50,677 nucleotides of DNA, taken from assembly GCA_014238335.1 (NCBI GenBank), contig JABABI010000052.1, forward strand, positions 1 through 50,677, written 5' to 3'. The DNA is from Fuerstiella sp. (GTDB taxonomy: Bacteria; Planctomycetota; Planctomycetia; Planctomycetales; Planctomycetaceae). Shown here piece by piece: positions 44,180 through 50,677 of this stretch (positions are counted from its first letter, which is position 1; each line of letters begins with the position of its first letter). Made by a program: the position numbers and the translations under genes. A model generated the notes under the pieces. It did no database searches, was not told where the DNA came from, and saw only the letters and a program-made list of their open reading frames with translations.

Positions 44180-45505
44180 ATGAACAAAGTCATCACGTTT
44201 GTCACGCTGTTCCTGGGGGCTGCCGCTTCTCTGTTCGCGACTGATGCCACGCGCCCCAACATCGTTCTGATTCTGAGCGATGATCAGGCATGGACCGACT
44301 ACGGGTTTATGGGGCATGCGTCCGTGCAGACGCCTCACCTGGACAGGCTTGCCGGACGCAGCCAGGTCTTTGAACGCGGCTACGTGGCGTCACCACTGTG
44401 CCGCCCGTCGCTGGCGTCGATGGTGACAGGGCTCTTCCCTTTCCAGCATGGAGTCACCGGGAATGATGTCGATGGCCGGAACAATCGTGTTGCGCTGGAC
44501 ATTCCGCTGCGTGAGAATTTCTATAGGCATCCTGGCTTCATCAAGACGCTGACCTCCAGCGGCTACCTTGCTCATCAGTCGGGCAAATGGTGGGAGGGTT
44601 CCTGGATGGACGGCGGCTTTACTCATGGAATGACGCACGGCGATCCGCAACGGGGAGGTCGGCACGGTGATGCGGGTTTGAAAATTGGGCGGGCAGGAAT
44701 GACACCGGTGACGGACTTCATTGATCTGGCGGTTGAGGAAAAAAAGCCGTTCTTCGTCTGGTACGCACCGTTCCTGCCCCACACGCCGCACAATCCGCCC
44801 CAGCATCTGTTGGAAAAATACGCGAAGGGTGGTCGAGCCGCGGACGTGGCAAAGTATTACGCCATGTGCGAATGGTTCGACGAAACCTGTGGCGAATTAC
44901 TCGGGCACCTCGACAAACAGGGCGTTACGGACAACACACTGATTCTGTACATCTGTGACAACGGGTGGGTGGCGGCAAGTACTAATGCGGACGACCCGAA
45001 CCAGAAGCTGTGGAAGGGCTTTGCCCAGCGATCCAAAGGTTCGCCCTATGAGAACGGTATACGTACCCCGATTATGGTTTCGTGGCCTGGACACGTGGAG
45101 CCCGGACGTGGCCAGGACCTGGCACATGCGATCGACCTGTTTCCGACAATCGCTGCTGCGGCCGCTGTGACGGCGCCGCAGCATCTGCCTGGCATCAACC
45201 TGTTGGAAGCCGAGTCCAGGAAAGGGCGCAGGCAGGTGTTCGGGGTTTCTCATTCAATCCATAACATGACCGTGGGCGATCCTGACGACACGCAGCAGTA
45301 TCTCTGGTGTGTCGAGAATGAATGGAAGTTACTGGTCCGCTACGATGGCAAGGACACCACGAGATATCGCAACGTGCACGTGTGGGACAAGGCGCCTGTT
45401 CGTCTGTTTAACATCGCGAACGACCCGCACGAACAAAAAGACCTGGCTGCCGAGCATCCGGAAGTCGTTGAGCGAATTCGCAAAGCGATCACCGCCTGGC
45501 ACTGA
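44180..45505 (+). CDS. secreted sulfatase-like protein with motif CRPSL
   Basis: This 441-residue protein has a signal peptide (MNKVITFVTLFLGAAASLFATDA). The sulfatase fold shows IVLILSDDQAWTDYG (metal D34-D35), SPLCRPSLASMVTGLFPFQHGVTGND with C74, FVWYAPFLPHTPHNPP, YICDNGW and the C-terminal VRLFNIANDPHEQKDLA. The motif reads C-R-P-S-L: proline is kept, but the final arginine is leucine. That arginine normally helps maturation and holds the formylglycine hydrate. Related planctomycete and Bacteroidetes sulfatases with this motif are known to exist in databases, so it may mark a subfamily. It is convergent with the EF-hand protein gene and has a strong hairpin after it. Confidence 0.88.
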   Translation: MNKVITFVTLFLGAAASLFATDATRPNIVLILSDDQAWTDYGFMGHASVQTPHLDRLAGRSQVFERGYVASPLCRPSLASMVTGLFPFQHGVTGNDVDGRNNRVALDIPLRENFYRHPGFIKTLTSSGYLAHQSGKWWEGSWMDGGFTHGMTHGDPQRGGRHGDAGLKIGRAGMTPVTDFIDLAVEEKKPFFVWYAPFLPHTPHNPPQHLLEKYAKGGRAADVAKYYAMCEWFDETCGELLGHLDKQGVTDNTLILYICDNGWVAASTNADDPNQKLWKGFAQRSKGSPYENGIRTPIMVSWPGHVEPGRGQDLAHAIDLFPTIAAAAAVTAPQHLPGINLLEAESRKGRRQVFGVSHSIHNMTVGDPDDTQQYLWCVENEWKLLVRYDGKDTTRYRNVHVWDKAPVRLFNIANDPHEQKDLAAEHPEVVERIRKAITAWH

Positions 45506-45546
45506 GTGTGCCGGGCAGGACACTGCAGGATGAAGTTCTGAAACCT

Positions 45547-45579
45547 AATCCCCTGGCCCTAAACCCGGGGGCCAGGATT
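45547..45579. terminator. strong hairpin between convergent genes
   Basis: CCTGGCCC (45552-45559) and GGGCCAGG (45569-45576) pair perfectly over a nine-base loop. Outer AAT/ATT pairs extend the stem past a CC bulge, with A-rich and T-rich flanks. It lies 46 bases after the third sulfatase gene and before the 3' end of the EF-hand protein gene, so it fits a bidirectional terminator. Confidence 0.65.
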
Positions 45580-45580
45580 T

Positions 45581-45620
45581 AGGATGTGAATTCAATCGGC
45601 AGGATGTGAATTCAATCGGC
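45581..45620. repeat. exact 20-bp tandem duplication
   Basis: The 20-base unit starting AGGATGTGAATTC occurs twice back to back (45581-45600 and 45601-45620). The second copy contains the stop codon and last two codons of the EF-hand protein gene, read on minus. The first copy repeats that end beyond the stop. It probably arose by slippage or repair. Confidence 0.9.
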
Positions 45621-46832
45621 GATGCCGTCCTCATTAGTGTCTCGAACTCCTGACAGAGCATTTCCGGCCACCGCCTGCCATGCGATTTTTCGAAAAATGA
45701 GGTCGAGATCCTGGCTCGGAAAGTCACTCTTGTCACGGAAGTCAATTTCGCGTTCGATCAACTCAGGAGAGCGGCGGTAGACCGTGGCATAAAAGACATA
45801 GCCTTCTAACCGTTCAAAACCGGGGCCAAGATGGCCCAGTTTGTCGCGCCACAGCGATCGTTCCTTCCGGCCAATAATCCTGTTGATTCCCTCGACGCCC
45901 GGCAGCTCTCCACGCAGATAATGTTTCGCCGCCAGCACCATCGCGTCTGACGTCGGCATGATAAACACCTTCTCCGGGTAGCTTGCACGGAGTGTGTTCA
46001 CGAGGCCCATATAACCGGCGGTCCGTTCCTTCCCCATCCGTTCAAAGATCGCCTCGGTGAAGAAGCTCTCGGACTTCGGGACTTCGTCGAGCTGATACAG
46101 CTGTGGCCAGGCGTCGGACAGATAGAACTTCATGTGCGGGTTGTACTTCAGGCAGAAGTCGATCCAGCAGGAATAAAATTCCGGACGATCCTGAAAGTAT
46201 GGTCCCCACATCATCGCGTCCCATTTCGCGTTGGCGATCGAGGACAAAAGTTTTGGCTGCGGTTTCCCGTCGAATTGAAAGATACCGTTTTCCTGTTCCC
46301 ATTTGTAACGAGTGCTGCCCGTAATGCCCCCACCCGTGTGAGTGTACAGAGGCTGCACGAATCCGGAAGCCCGGCAGATCAGAGGGAAGGTCTTGTATCC
46401 GGGGGCCATGAAACTGTGCCCGGTGCCAACGATCCGCAGAGTGCCGTTATCCGGCTTGTCAAAGGAGACCACTGCGTTTTTTTCGCCAACCTGTCTGGCA
46501 TAGATCGCTTTGATCTGTTCCGGCGACTTGTAGGAGACCGCATGTTTAGGGAAGGCATCCGCCTCCCAACCATTATTGATTGAGAACTCACGCGGCGCCC
46601 CTCGCTGCACGTCACCGGCGTTCTCCGGCTTGCGGTCTGTCAGAAGCTTCCTGCGATACGTATCCGCTTCCGTAGCCGTCAGCTGGCCGTCACCATTCAC
46701 GTCAGCCGCCGGAAATTGCTTAAGCCATTTCTGCAATTGTTGTTTGGTGGGCGGCGCGCTGAATGCCAATCCGGCTATTGCGAACAGCACTATAAATACC
46801 GGCAGGAATCGATTTGCTTTGGACACAGGCAT
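45612..46832 (-). CDS. secreted EF-hand protein with a possible SGNH-like fold, function unknown
   Basis: From ATG at 46832 (the longer frame starts with TTG) the protein has 406 residues and a signal peptide (MPVSKANRFLPVFIVLFAIAGLAFSAP). An EF-hand/dockerin-like calcium loop follows (DVNGDGQLTATEAD). The main domain has VGTGHSFMAPG near its start, where an SGNH hydrolase would have its serine block, and LLSSIANAKWDAMMWGPYFQ, NPHMKFYLSDAWPQLYQ and RTAGYMGLVNTLRASYPEKVFIMP. These could be strands and helices of a GDSL-like fold, but catalysis is not shown. The end (VRDTNEDGIAD) looks like the first half of another calcium loop, cut off by the stop inside a 20-bp duplication. It is convergent with the third sulfatase gene. 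Confidence 0.7.
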   Translation of the reverse strand: MPVSKANRFLPVFIVLFAIAGLAFSAPPTKQQLQKWLKQFPAADVNGDGQLTATEADTYRRKLLTDRKPENAGDVQRGAPREFSINNGWEADAFPKHAVSYKSPEQIKAIYARQVGEKNAVVSFDKPDNGTLRIVGTGHSFMAPGYKTFPLICRASGFVQPLYTHTGGGITGSTRYKWEQENGIFQFDGKPQPKLLSSIANAKWDAMMWGPYFQDRPEFYSCWIDFCLKYNPHMKFYLSDAWPQLYQLDEVPKSESFFTEAIFERMGKERTAGYMGLVNTLRASYPEKVFIMPTSDAMVLAAKHYLRGELPGVEGINRIIGRKERSLWRDKLGHLGPGFERLEGYVFYATVYRRSPELIEREIDFRDKSDFPSQDLDLIFRKIAWQAVAGNALSGVRDTNEDGIAD

Positions 46833-46864
46833 GCTGATTAGGTTATTTCTAAAATAATAAGTCA

Positions 46865-46870
46865 ATTATA
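46865..46870 (-). promoter_or_regulatory. consensus TATAAT -10 for the EF-hand protein gene
   Basis: The minus strand reads a perfect TATAAT, giving a start near 46858 and a leader of about 26 bases. An AAGACC about 18 bases upstream is a weak -35. The surroundings are AT-rich, unlike the rest of the region. Confidence 0.45.
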
Positions 46871-46947
46871 AGACGACCTCTGTTCCGGGTCTTCCGTGGT
46901 CGGCTACGTCTGCGGATACGCATCTTCACGGTCTCGTGGATGTTAAA

Positions 46948-48723
46948 TTACCTGCGAGTCAAAATTACCTGATGCGGTCCCTGCGCCTTGCCATCGAAGA
47001 CGACGTCAACAGCCAGCTTTATTTTACCTTTGGGAAGGTTGATGCCGGTCCTGTGACCGTTCCGCTGGCCCGCTGAGATATCGAGTTGTTTCGTCAGAGT
47101 CCCGGCGGTAATGGTGGCCGTTCCAGCGGGATGGTCTGACGAAAAGGCGAGCTCCAATTCATAGCCAGCGGCCTGTGGTGCTTCCAGCAGCCAGAAACCG
47201 TTGGAATTGCCGGCCCACGGTTTCCCCTGAACGTGTCGCCAGTCCTGACGTGTCAGGACGCTGCGCAGTTCGTGTTCGGTGCCGATGACGATTCGCGGCG
47301 GAGCGTAGTTGTTGGGGCGAGTTGAACTGACGTCCTGAAACCAGTTTTCGTAGCCCGTCTTTAGTCGTTGAAATACCTCGGCGTTTTCATTGGCGATGTC
47401 ATTCTTCTGACGAGGATCCTTGTTCAGGTTGTACAGCTGATACTTTGCGTCGCCGAGAAAACTCTCCTTACCGAAGCCACTGGGGTGAACCAGTTTCCAC
47501 GGGTGTTCATGAATGGCGAAGTGGTGATATTGCATGGGTTTGTTGCCTCGATGGGTCTGGAACACCACCTGGCGAGTCGGCCACGCTGCGTTGTTGCCGG
47601 TTAACAGGGGCAGAAAACTGCGGCCATCCAGCTTATGGCCCGCCGGCACTTTGACGTCGCATGCGTCCAGAATTGTGGGCAGCAGATCGATGTGAGCGCA
47701 TAAAGCGTCCGAGGTCTTGCGGGCCTGGACTTTGGCGGGCCAATGAAACAATAGCGGCGAGCGAATTCCGCCATCATCCACGCCCGTCTTCATGCCTCGC
47801 ATGTCGCCGACAAAACGCATCGTGTTGGGCCCGTTGTCATTCAGATAGACGACGATTGTGTTATCACGAATCTCCAGGTCATCGAGCTTACTGAACAGCC
47901 GACCCACATTCTGGTCGATGTTGGTGATCATCGCGGCAATTCGAGCCAGCTTCTCGCTTTCTGCCTGCATTCGTTTTGGATTGAGTTTGCTGACGAGAAT
48001 TGACGTGAAATCAATCTTGCTGTATTCGTCATACAGTTCCGGCGGCACATCATGAAACGGGCCGTGAGGCGCGTTCGTGGCGATGTAGGTGAAGAAACGT
48101 TTGTCGTTCTCCGCACTGTTGGCGATGAATTTCATCGCCGCATCAAAATAAATGTCTGTGCAGTATCCTTTCAACGCCACTTCTTCGCCGTTTTGGATCA
48201 GAGTCGGATCGGTGTACTTGCCTTCAGCGCCAAGCGGATCGGAGGGCTGACCAATGCCACCTCCGCGATGAACAAGGCTGTCCTGAAATCCCTGGTCCAT
48301 GGCACGCAGGGGATAGTTGTCACCCAGATGCCACTTGCCATAGATGCCGGTCCGATAGCCGGCATCACGCAGGAACTCAGCCAACGTGATCTCGTCGGTG
48401 TCCATCATTGCTCGACCGACGTAGGTGTCGATGCATCGCGTGCGGTAGTTGTATCGCCCCGTCATCAGACTCGCTCGCGTCGGCGCACAAACCGGGCTCA
48501 CGTAGAATCTGTTCAAAAAACCGCTGCGTTGATGCATCACATCAAGTTCGGGTGTTCTGATCACGTTGTTGCCGATAAACCCATAGTCACCGCCTCCCTG
48601 ATCATCGCTCATGATGACGATGACGTTAGGGCGTTCGGCGGCGATGACTGCGTTTGTCAGATAGCCCGTGAACAGCCATGCGAGCGCTAACGCCACGGTG
48701 CGGAGGATGCGGTTTGGTTGCAT
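46948..48723 (-). CDS. secreted arylsulfatase, canonical formylglycine motif
   Basis: The frame is open from ATG at 48762; the ATG at 48723 gives a cleaner leader (MQPNRILRTVALALAWLFTGYLTNAVIAAE) and 591 residues. The sulfatase domain has VIVIMSDDQGGGDYGFIG (metal D40-D41), SPVCAPTRASLMTGR with C79 in a canonical CxPxR, TGIYGKWHLGDNYP, THIATNAPHGPFHDVP-like FTYIATNAPHGPFHD, and LNDNGPNTMRFVGDMRG. After the sulfatase C-domain there is a roughly 100-residue beta-sandwich (YELELAFSSDHPAGTATITAGTLTKQL), common in planctomycete arylsulfatases and possibly glycan-binding. It stands alone on minus, with a divergent gene upstream. A small palindrome overlaps its probable promoter. Confidence 0.92.
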   Translation of the reverse strand: MQPNRILRTVALALAWLFTGYLTNAVIAAERPNVIVIMSDDQGGGDYGFIGNNVIRTPELDVMHQRSGFLNRFYVSPVCAPTRASLMTGRYNYRTRCIDTYVGRAMMDTDEITLAEFLRDAGYRTGIYGKWHLGDNYPLRAMDQGFQDSLVHRGGGIGQPSDPLGAEGKYTDPTLIQNGEEVALKGYCTDIYFDAAMKFIANSAENDKRFFTYIATNAPHGPFHDVPPELYDEYSKIDFTSILVSKLNPKRMQAESEKLARIAAMITNIDQNVGRLFSKLDDLEIRDNTIVVYLNDNGPNTMRFVGDMRGMKTGVDDGGIRSPLLFHWPAKVQARKTSDALCAHIDLLPTILDACDVKVPAGHKLDGRSFLPLLTGNNAAWPTRQVVFQTHRGNKPMQYHHFAIHEHPWKLVHPSGFGKESFLGDAKYQLYNLNKDPRQKNDIANENAEVFQRLKTGYENWFQDVSSTRPNNYAPPRIVIGTEHELRSVLTRQDWRHVQGKPWAGNSNGFWLLEAPQAAGYELELAFSSDHPAGTATITAGTLTKQLDISAGQRNGHRTGINLPKGKIKLAVDVVFDGKAQGPHQVILTRR

Positions 48724-48816
48724 GAGGTTAACAGAACAAGTCTGTATCTTTATCGTGGTCATGGATGTAAGTACACCTTGGCGCCTGTGGACTCAGGTCG
48801 TGAATCGTGTGGAAGA

Positions 48817-48830
48817 CACAGTGTACTGTG
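48817..48830 (-). promoter_or_regulatory. operator-like palindrome upstream of the arylsulfatase gene
   Basis: CACAGT-GT-ACTGTG is a 14-base palindrome with a two-base centre. On minus it contains TACACT, a possible -10, so a repressor bound here could block transcription of the arylsulfatase about 50 bases downstream. Confidence 0.35.
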
Positions 48831-48886
48831 CCAGGTCGTTTCGAAAAGGAACAGCAACAACCGACCACGGCAACTCGGCTCCGCAG

Positions 48887-48920
48887 GGCCGGTGAAACCG
48901 GCCGTTTTCTGCTTGTTGTT
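48887..48920 (+). terminator. orphan terminator-like hairpin
   Basis: A perfect seven-base GC-rich stem with a GAA loop is followed by a T-rich run on plus. No plus-strand gene precedes it, so it may end a small RNA or an antisense transcript starting in the arylsulfatase promoter region. Confidence 0.4.
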
Positions 48921-49052
48921 ACGCACAGACTTGTAGTCGTGAAGCGATGAAAGGAGGTGGGTTTACCACGAAGCGTCTTAGCTGTTTGCCGACTCAATTC
49001 ACTTAAACGTTCCGAAACCCACAGCTTACCGGTCTGTTGATTTAATCCCACA

Positions 49053-49118
49053 CCGACGCGTTTGCGAGGAATTTCGCGTTAAAAACACAGGCGATTTGTC
49101 GCTTCGCTCACGCGTCGG
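49053..49118 (+). ncRNA. candidate structured RNA or inverted-repeat element
   Basis: CCGACGCGT (49053-49061) and ACGCGTCGG (49110-49118) form a perfect nine-base stem. After a two-by-two internal loop, GCGAGG and CTTCGC add six pairs (one G-U). Alternatively, two inner hairpins (GCGA-GGAATT-TCGC and GCGA-TTTG-TCGC) give a three-way junction. A further GGGTT-AACCC hairpin just past it would compete for the same G residues. Strand is unknown. It could be a leader RNA of the downstream DUF1549/DUF1553 gene, about 270 bases away, or a repetitive palindromic element. Confidence 0.4.
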
Positions 49119-49384
49119 GTTACGGAAACCCATTAAAGCAACACGCCGTTACGCTGAGGGCCACATGCTTTCGCTACTTCACGACTCACAAGATTTGAGG
49201 GAAGAACAGGGCGTCGAGTCCCGCCCACCCGCAGTCCGAAAACACAATTTGTGGCCGCACCGCACGACATGCAGCACCGAATCAAACCTTGAATGTGTCA
49301 CGGCGAACGTTTAGCCTATTGATAGTTCTTTTCGTGAGGACTGACCTGTTACAAATTTTTCCACGCCCTGCCCTGCCAGTCCTG

Positions 49385-50677
49385 ATGCTTGCGACGATCC
49401 ATCTCAGCACAATAACGCCGTGTCGCTTCGCAGTGGTGGTCATACTCATGGCTGCCGCAATGCAGTGGACCTTGACTTCCGCTCACGCGGCAGACGCTGA
49501 TCTGCATGAACGAGTTGATCAATTGATCGAGGCCGGGGCCCAGGGGCTGGCCTTTGCGGATAACGCAACTGACGCCGACTTTCTGCGACGCATTTATCTG
49601 GACCTGGCGGGAAGAATTCCGGCGGTTGATGAAGCTCGTCCGTTTCTATCAGACACGTCGCCGCTGAAACGAACTGTGTTGATTGATACGCTCCTGGCTG
49701 GATCGGACTATCCGCGACGCATGCAGGAACTGTTTCACGTAATGCTGATGGAACGTCGCGGTGACCACGACGAATGGACAACGTTTTTGCGGACGGCTTT
49801 TGAACAGAATCTGCCATGGCACCAGATTGCTGCCGCCATCCTGAAACCCGACGCAGACAGCGAAGATCTTCGGGGAGCCGCGTTCTTTCAGACGCAGCGA
49901 CTGGTGAAAGAAGGAGCGATGGCTCCTGTTGATGTGCCGGGGCTTACTCGCGATGTCGGTCGTCTGTTCGCCGGAATCGATCTGCAGTGTGCTCAGTGCC
50001 ACGATCACCTGACCGTCAATGACTATTCGCAACAGGATTTTCAGGGCCTGCACATGGTGTTCGAGAATGTCGACATCCGCCGGGACGTGAAGTTTCCTGC
50101 GATCGGTGAGAAGTTGATGACGGAACAAAAGGAGTTCTCCTCCGTCTTTGGACAGGTGGCTCTGAAGACCAGCCCGGTTGTGCCAGGAGGTGACGAAATC
50201 GACATTGCCATCTTCGAAAAGGCCGAGCAGTATATTGAGCTGCCGGATCGAAAGAAACGGACAACGGGAATCCCGAAATTCAGTCCGCTAAACGAATTGT
50301 CGTCGGGACTGGCCTCACCGAATAACGAATTGTTTTGCCGCAATATCGTCAACCGTCTGTGGTTCGCGATGATGGGGCGAGGCCTTGTGGAACCTCTGGA
50401 CCTGCATCATTCCGACAACCCGGCTACGCACCCGGAACTGCTTGAGCTGCTGGGACAGGAATTTGCAGCACACGAATTCAACATTCGCTGGCTGCTGCGT
50501 GAGCTGGCTTTGACGAAGACGTATCAACGTTCAACTTCACTGCCAGACCGTGACTCGGAACCGGCTCGAGCGTCGTACGCCGTGGCGCTGGAAAAACGCA
50601 TCTCTGCGGAGCAACTGTTCTGGAGTGTCGGCGTTGCCTGCGGCGAATTCGAGGCCGTCCGGCTGGAACTGCAGACG
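49385..50677 (+). CDS. DUF1549-DUF1553 protein, 3' end beyond the window
   Basis: An open frame of 431 codons runs off the right edge. The leader (MLATIHLSTITPCRFAVVVILMAAAM...SAHA, cut before AD) supports ATG at 49385; GTG at 49334 is an alternative. DUF1549 follows without a PSCyt1 domain: DADFLRRIYLDLAGRIPAVDEARPFL, then GLTRDVGRLFAGIDLQCAQCHDHLTVNDY with a CxxCH. The DUF1553 part begins ELFCRNIVNRLWFAMMGRGLVEPLDLHHSDNPATHPELLELL and continues WLLRELALTKTYQRS to the edge. It differs from the two other DUF1553 proteins here: it has shorter linkers and no inserted sandwich domain. A DUF1501 gene would be expected just beyond the window. Confidence 0.9.
   Translation, partial: MLATIHLSTITPCRFAVVVILMAAAMQWTLTSAHAADADLHERVDQLIEAGAQGLAFADNATDADFLRRIYLDLAGRIPAVDEARPFLSDTSPLKRTVLIDTLLAGSDYPRRMQELFHVMLMERRGDHDEWTTFLRTAFEQNLPWHQIAAAILKPDADSEDLRGAAFFQTQRLVKEGAMAPVDVPGLTRDVGRLFAGIDLQCAQCHDHLTVNDYSQQDFQGLHMVFENVDIRRDVKFPAIGEKLMTEQKEFSSVFGQVALKTSPVVPGGDEIDIAIFEKAEQYIELPDRKKRTTGIPKFSPLNELSSGLASPNNELFCRNIVNRLWFAMMGRGLVEPLDLHHSDNPATHPELLELLGQEFAAHEFNIRWLLRELALTKTYQRSTSLPDRDSEPARASYAVALEKRISAEQLFWSVGVACGEFEAVRLELQT

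Larger units (their letters stand above)
48763..49384. other. 620-base divergent region with several secondary structures
   Basis: No convincing protein gene. It holds the palindrome at 48817-48830, a GGCCGGT-GAA-ACCGGCC hairpin at 48887-48903 followed by GTTTTCTGCTTGTT, an isolated AAGGAGG at 48951-48957 leading only to a 27-codon frame, and the long inverted repeat at 49053-49118. The density of structure suggests a regulatory leader, a small RNA or a mobile intergenic repeat. Confidence 0.5.

Noticed and set aside
1..50677. CRISPR arrays, IS elements, prophage or integron
   Set aside because: No regularly spaced repeats, transposase, integrase or phage structural gene was found on either strand. 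The only exact tandem repeat noticed is the 20-bp pair at 45581-45620.

Overview
The window looks like a piece of a Planctomycetota chromosome. It carries several hallmark families of that phylum: DUF1549/DUF1553 proteins with a CxxCH motif, Tat-exported DUF1501 proteins, many secreted sulfatases, exported Gfo/Idh/MocA oxidoreductases, PQQ-like, lactonase and FG-GAP propellers, DUF4404 and DUF4198. Genus cannot be read from the sequence. Nearly every intact gene has a Sec or Tat leader, so the encoded biology is mostly at or beyond the inner membrane, probably degradation of sulfated or acetylated polysaccharide. No tRNA, rRNA, CRISPR array, transposase or integrase was seen.

Layout. 0.2-6.6 kb: a PQQ-like propeller, then a minus-strand DUF1549/DUF1553 + DUF1501 pair. 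6.6-7.85 kb: decayed genes (a small membrane protein and a cyclic-nucleotide-binding protein). 7.9-16.9 kb: a minus-strand run of class IV aminotransferase, lactonase-type propeller, unknown propeller-like secreted protein, secreted alpha/beta hydrolase, FG-GAP repeat protein and Asp-box/five-blade-like protein. 17-20 kb: a ruined FixJ/LuxR-type regulator, an exported Gfo/Idh/MocA oxidoreductase and a broken DUF1501 fragment. 20-27 kb: DUF4198, a PLD-type protein, DUF4404, a small zinc-ribbon candidate, a Tat-exported protein of unknown function, a secreted amidohydrolase, MtfA and a PilZ-like protein. 27.5-32.6 kb: a plus-strand operon DUF1549/DUF1553 - class II aldolase - DUF1501. 32.7-40.5 kb: a ruined phytanoyl-CoA dioxygenase-like gene, a cupin, SelO, a 917-residue adaptor made of two fused HlyD-type modules, an SPFH protein, a small membrane protein and a ruined VOC gene. 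40.7-48.8 kb: four sulfatases and a secreted EF-hand protein. 49.4 kb to the end: another DUF1549/DUF1553 gene running off the window.

Two themes stand out. First, at least six genes are clearly recognisable yet broken by in-frame stops or short frame shifts, while neighbouring genes of 2.7-3.4 kb are intact. Second, there are unusual architectures and signals: the tandem HlyD adaptor, an internally duplicated DUF1553 protein, sulfatases that depart from the formylglycine motif, a recurrent extended -10 promoter (TGnTAnAnT), and a long inverted-repeat element upstream of the last gene that could be a structured RNA.
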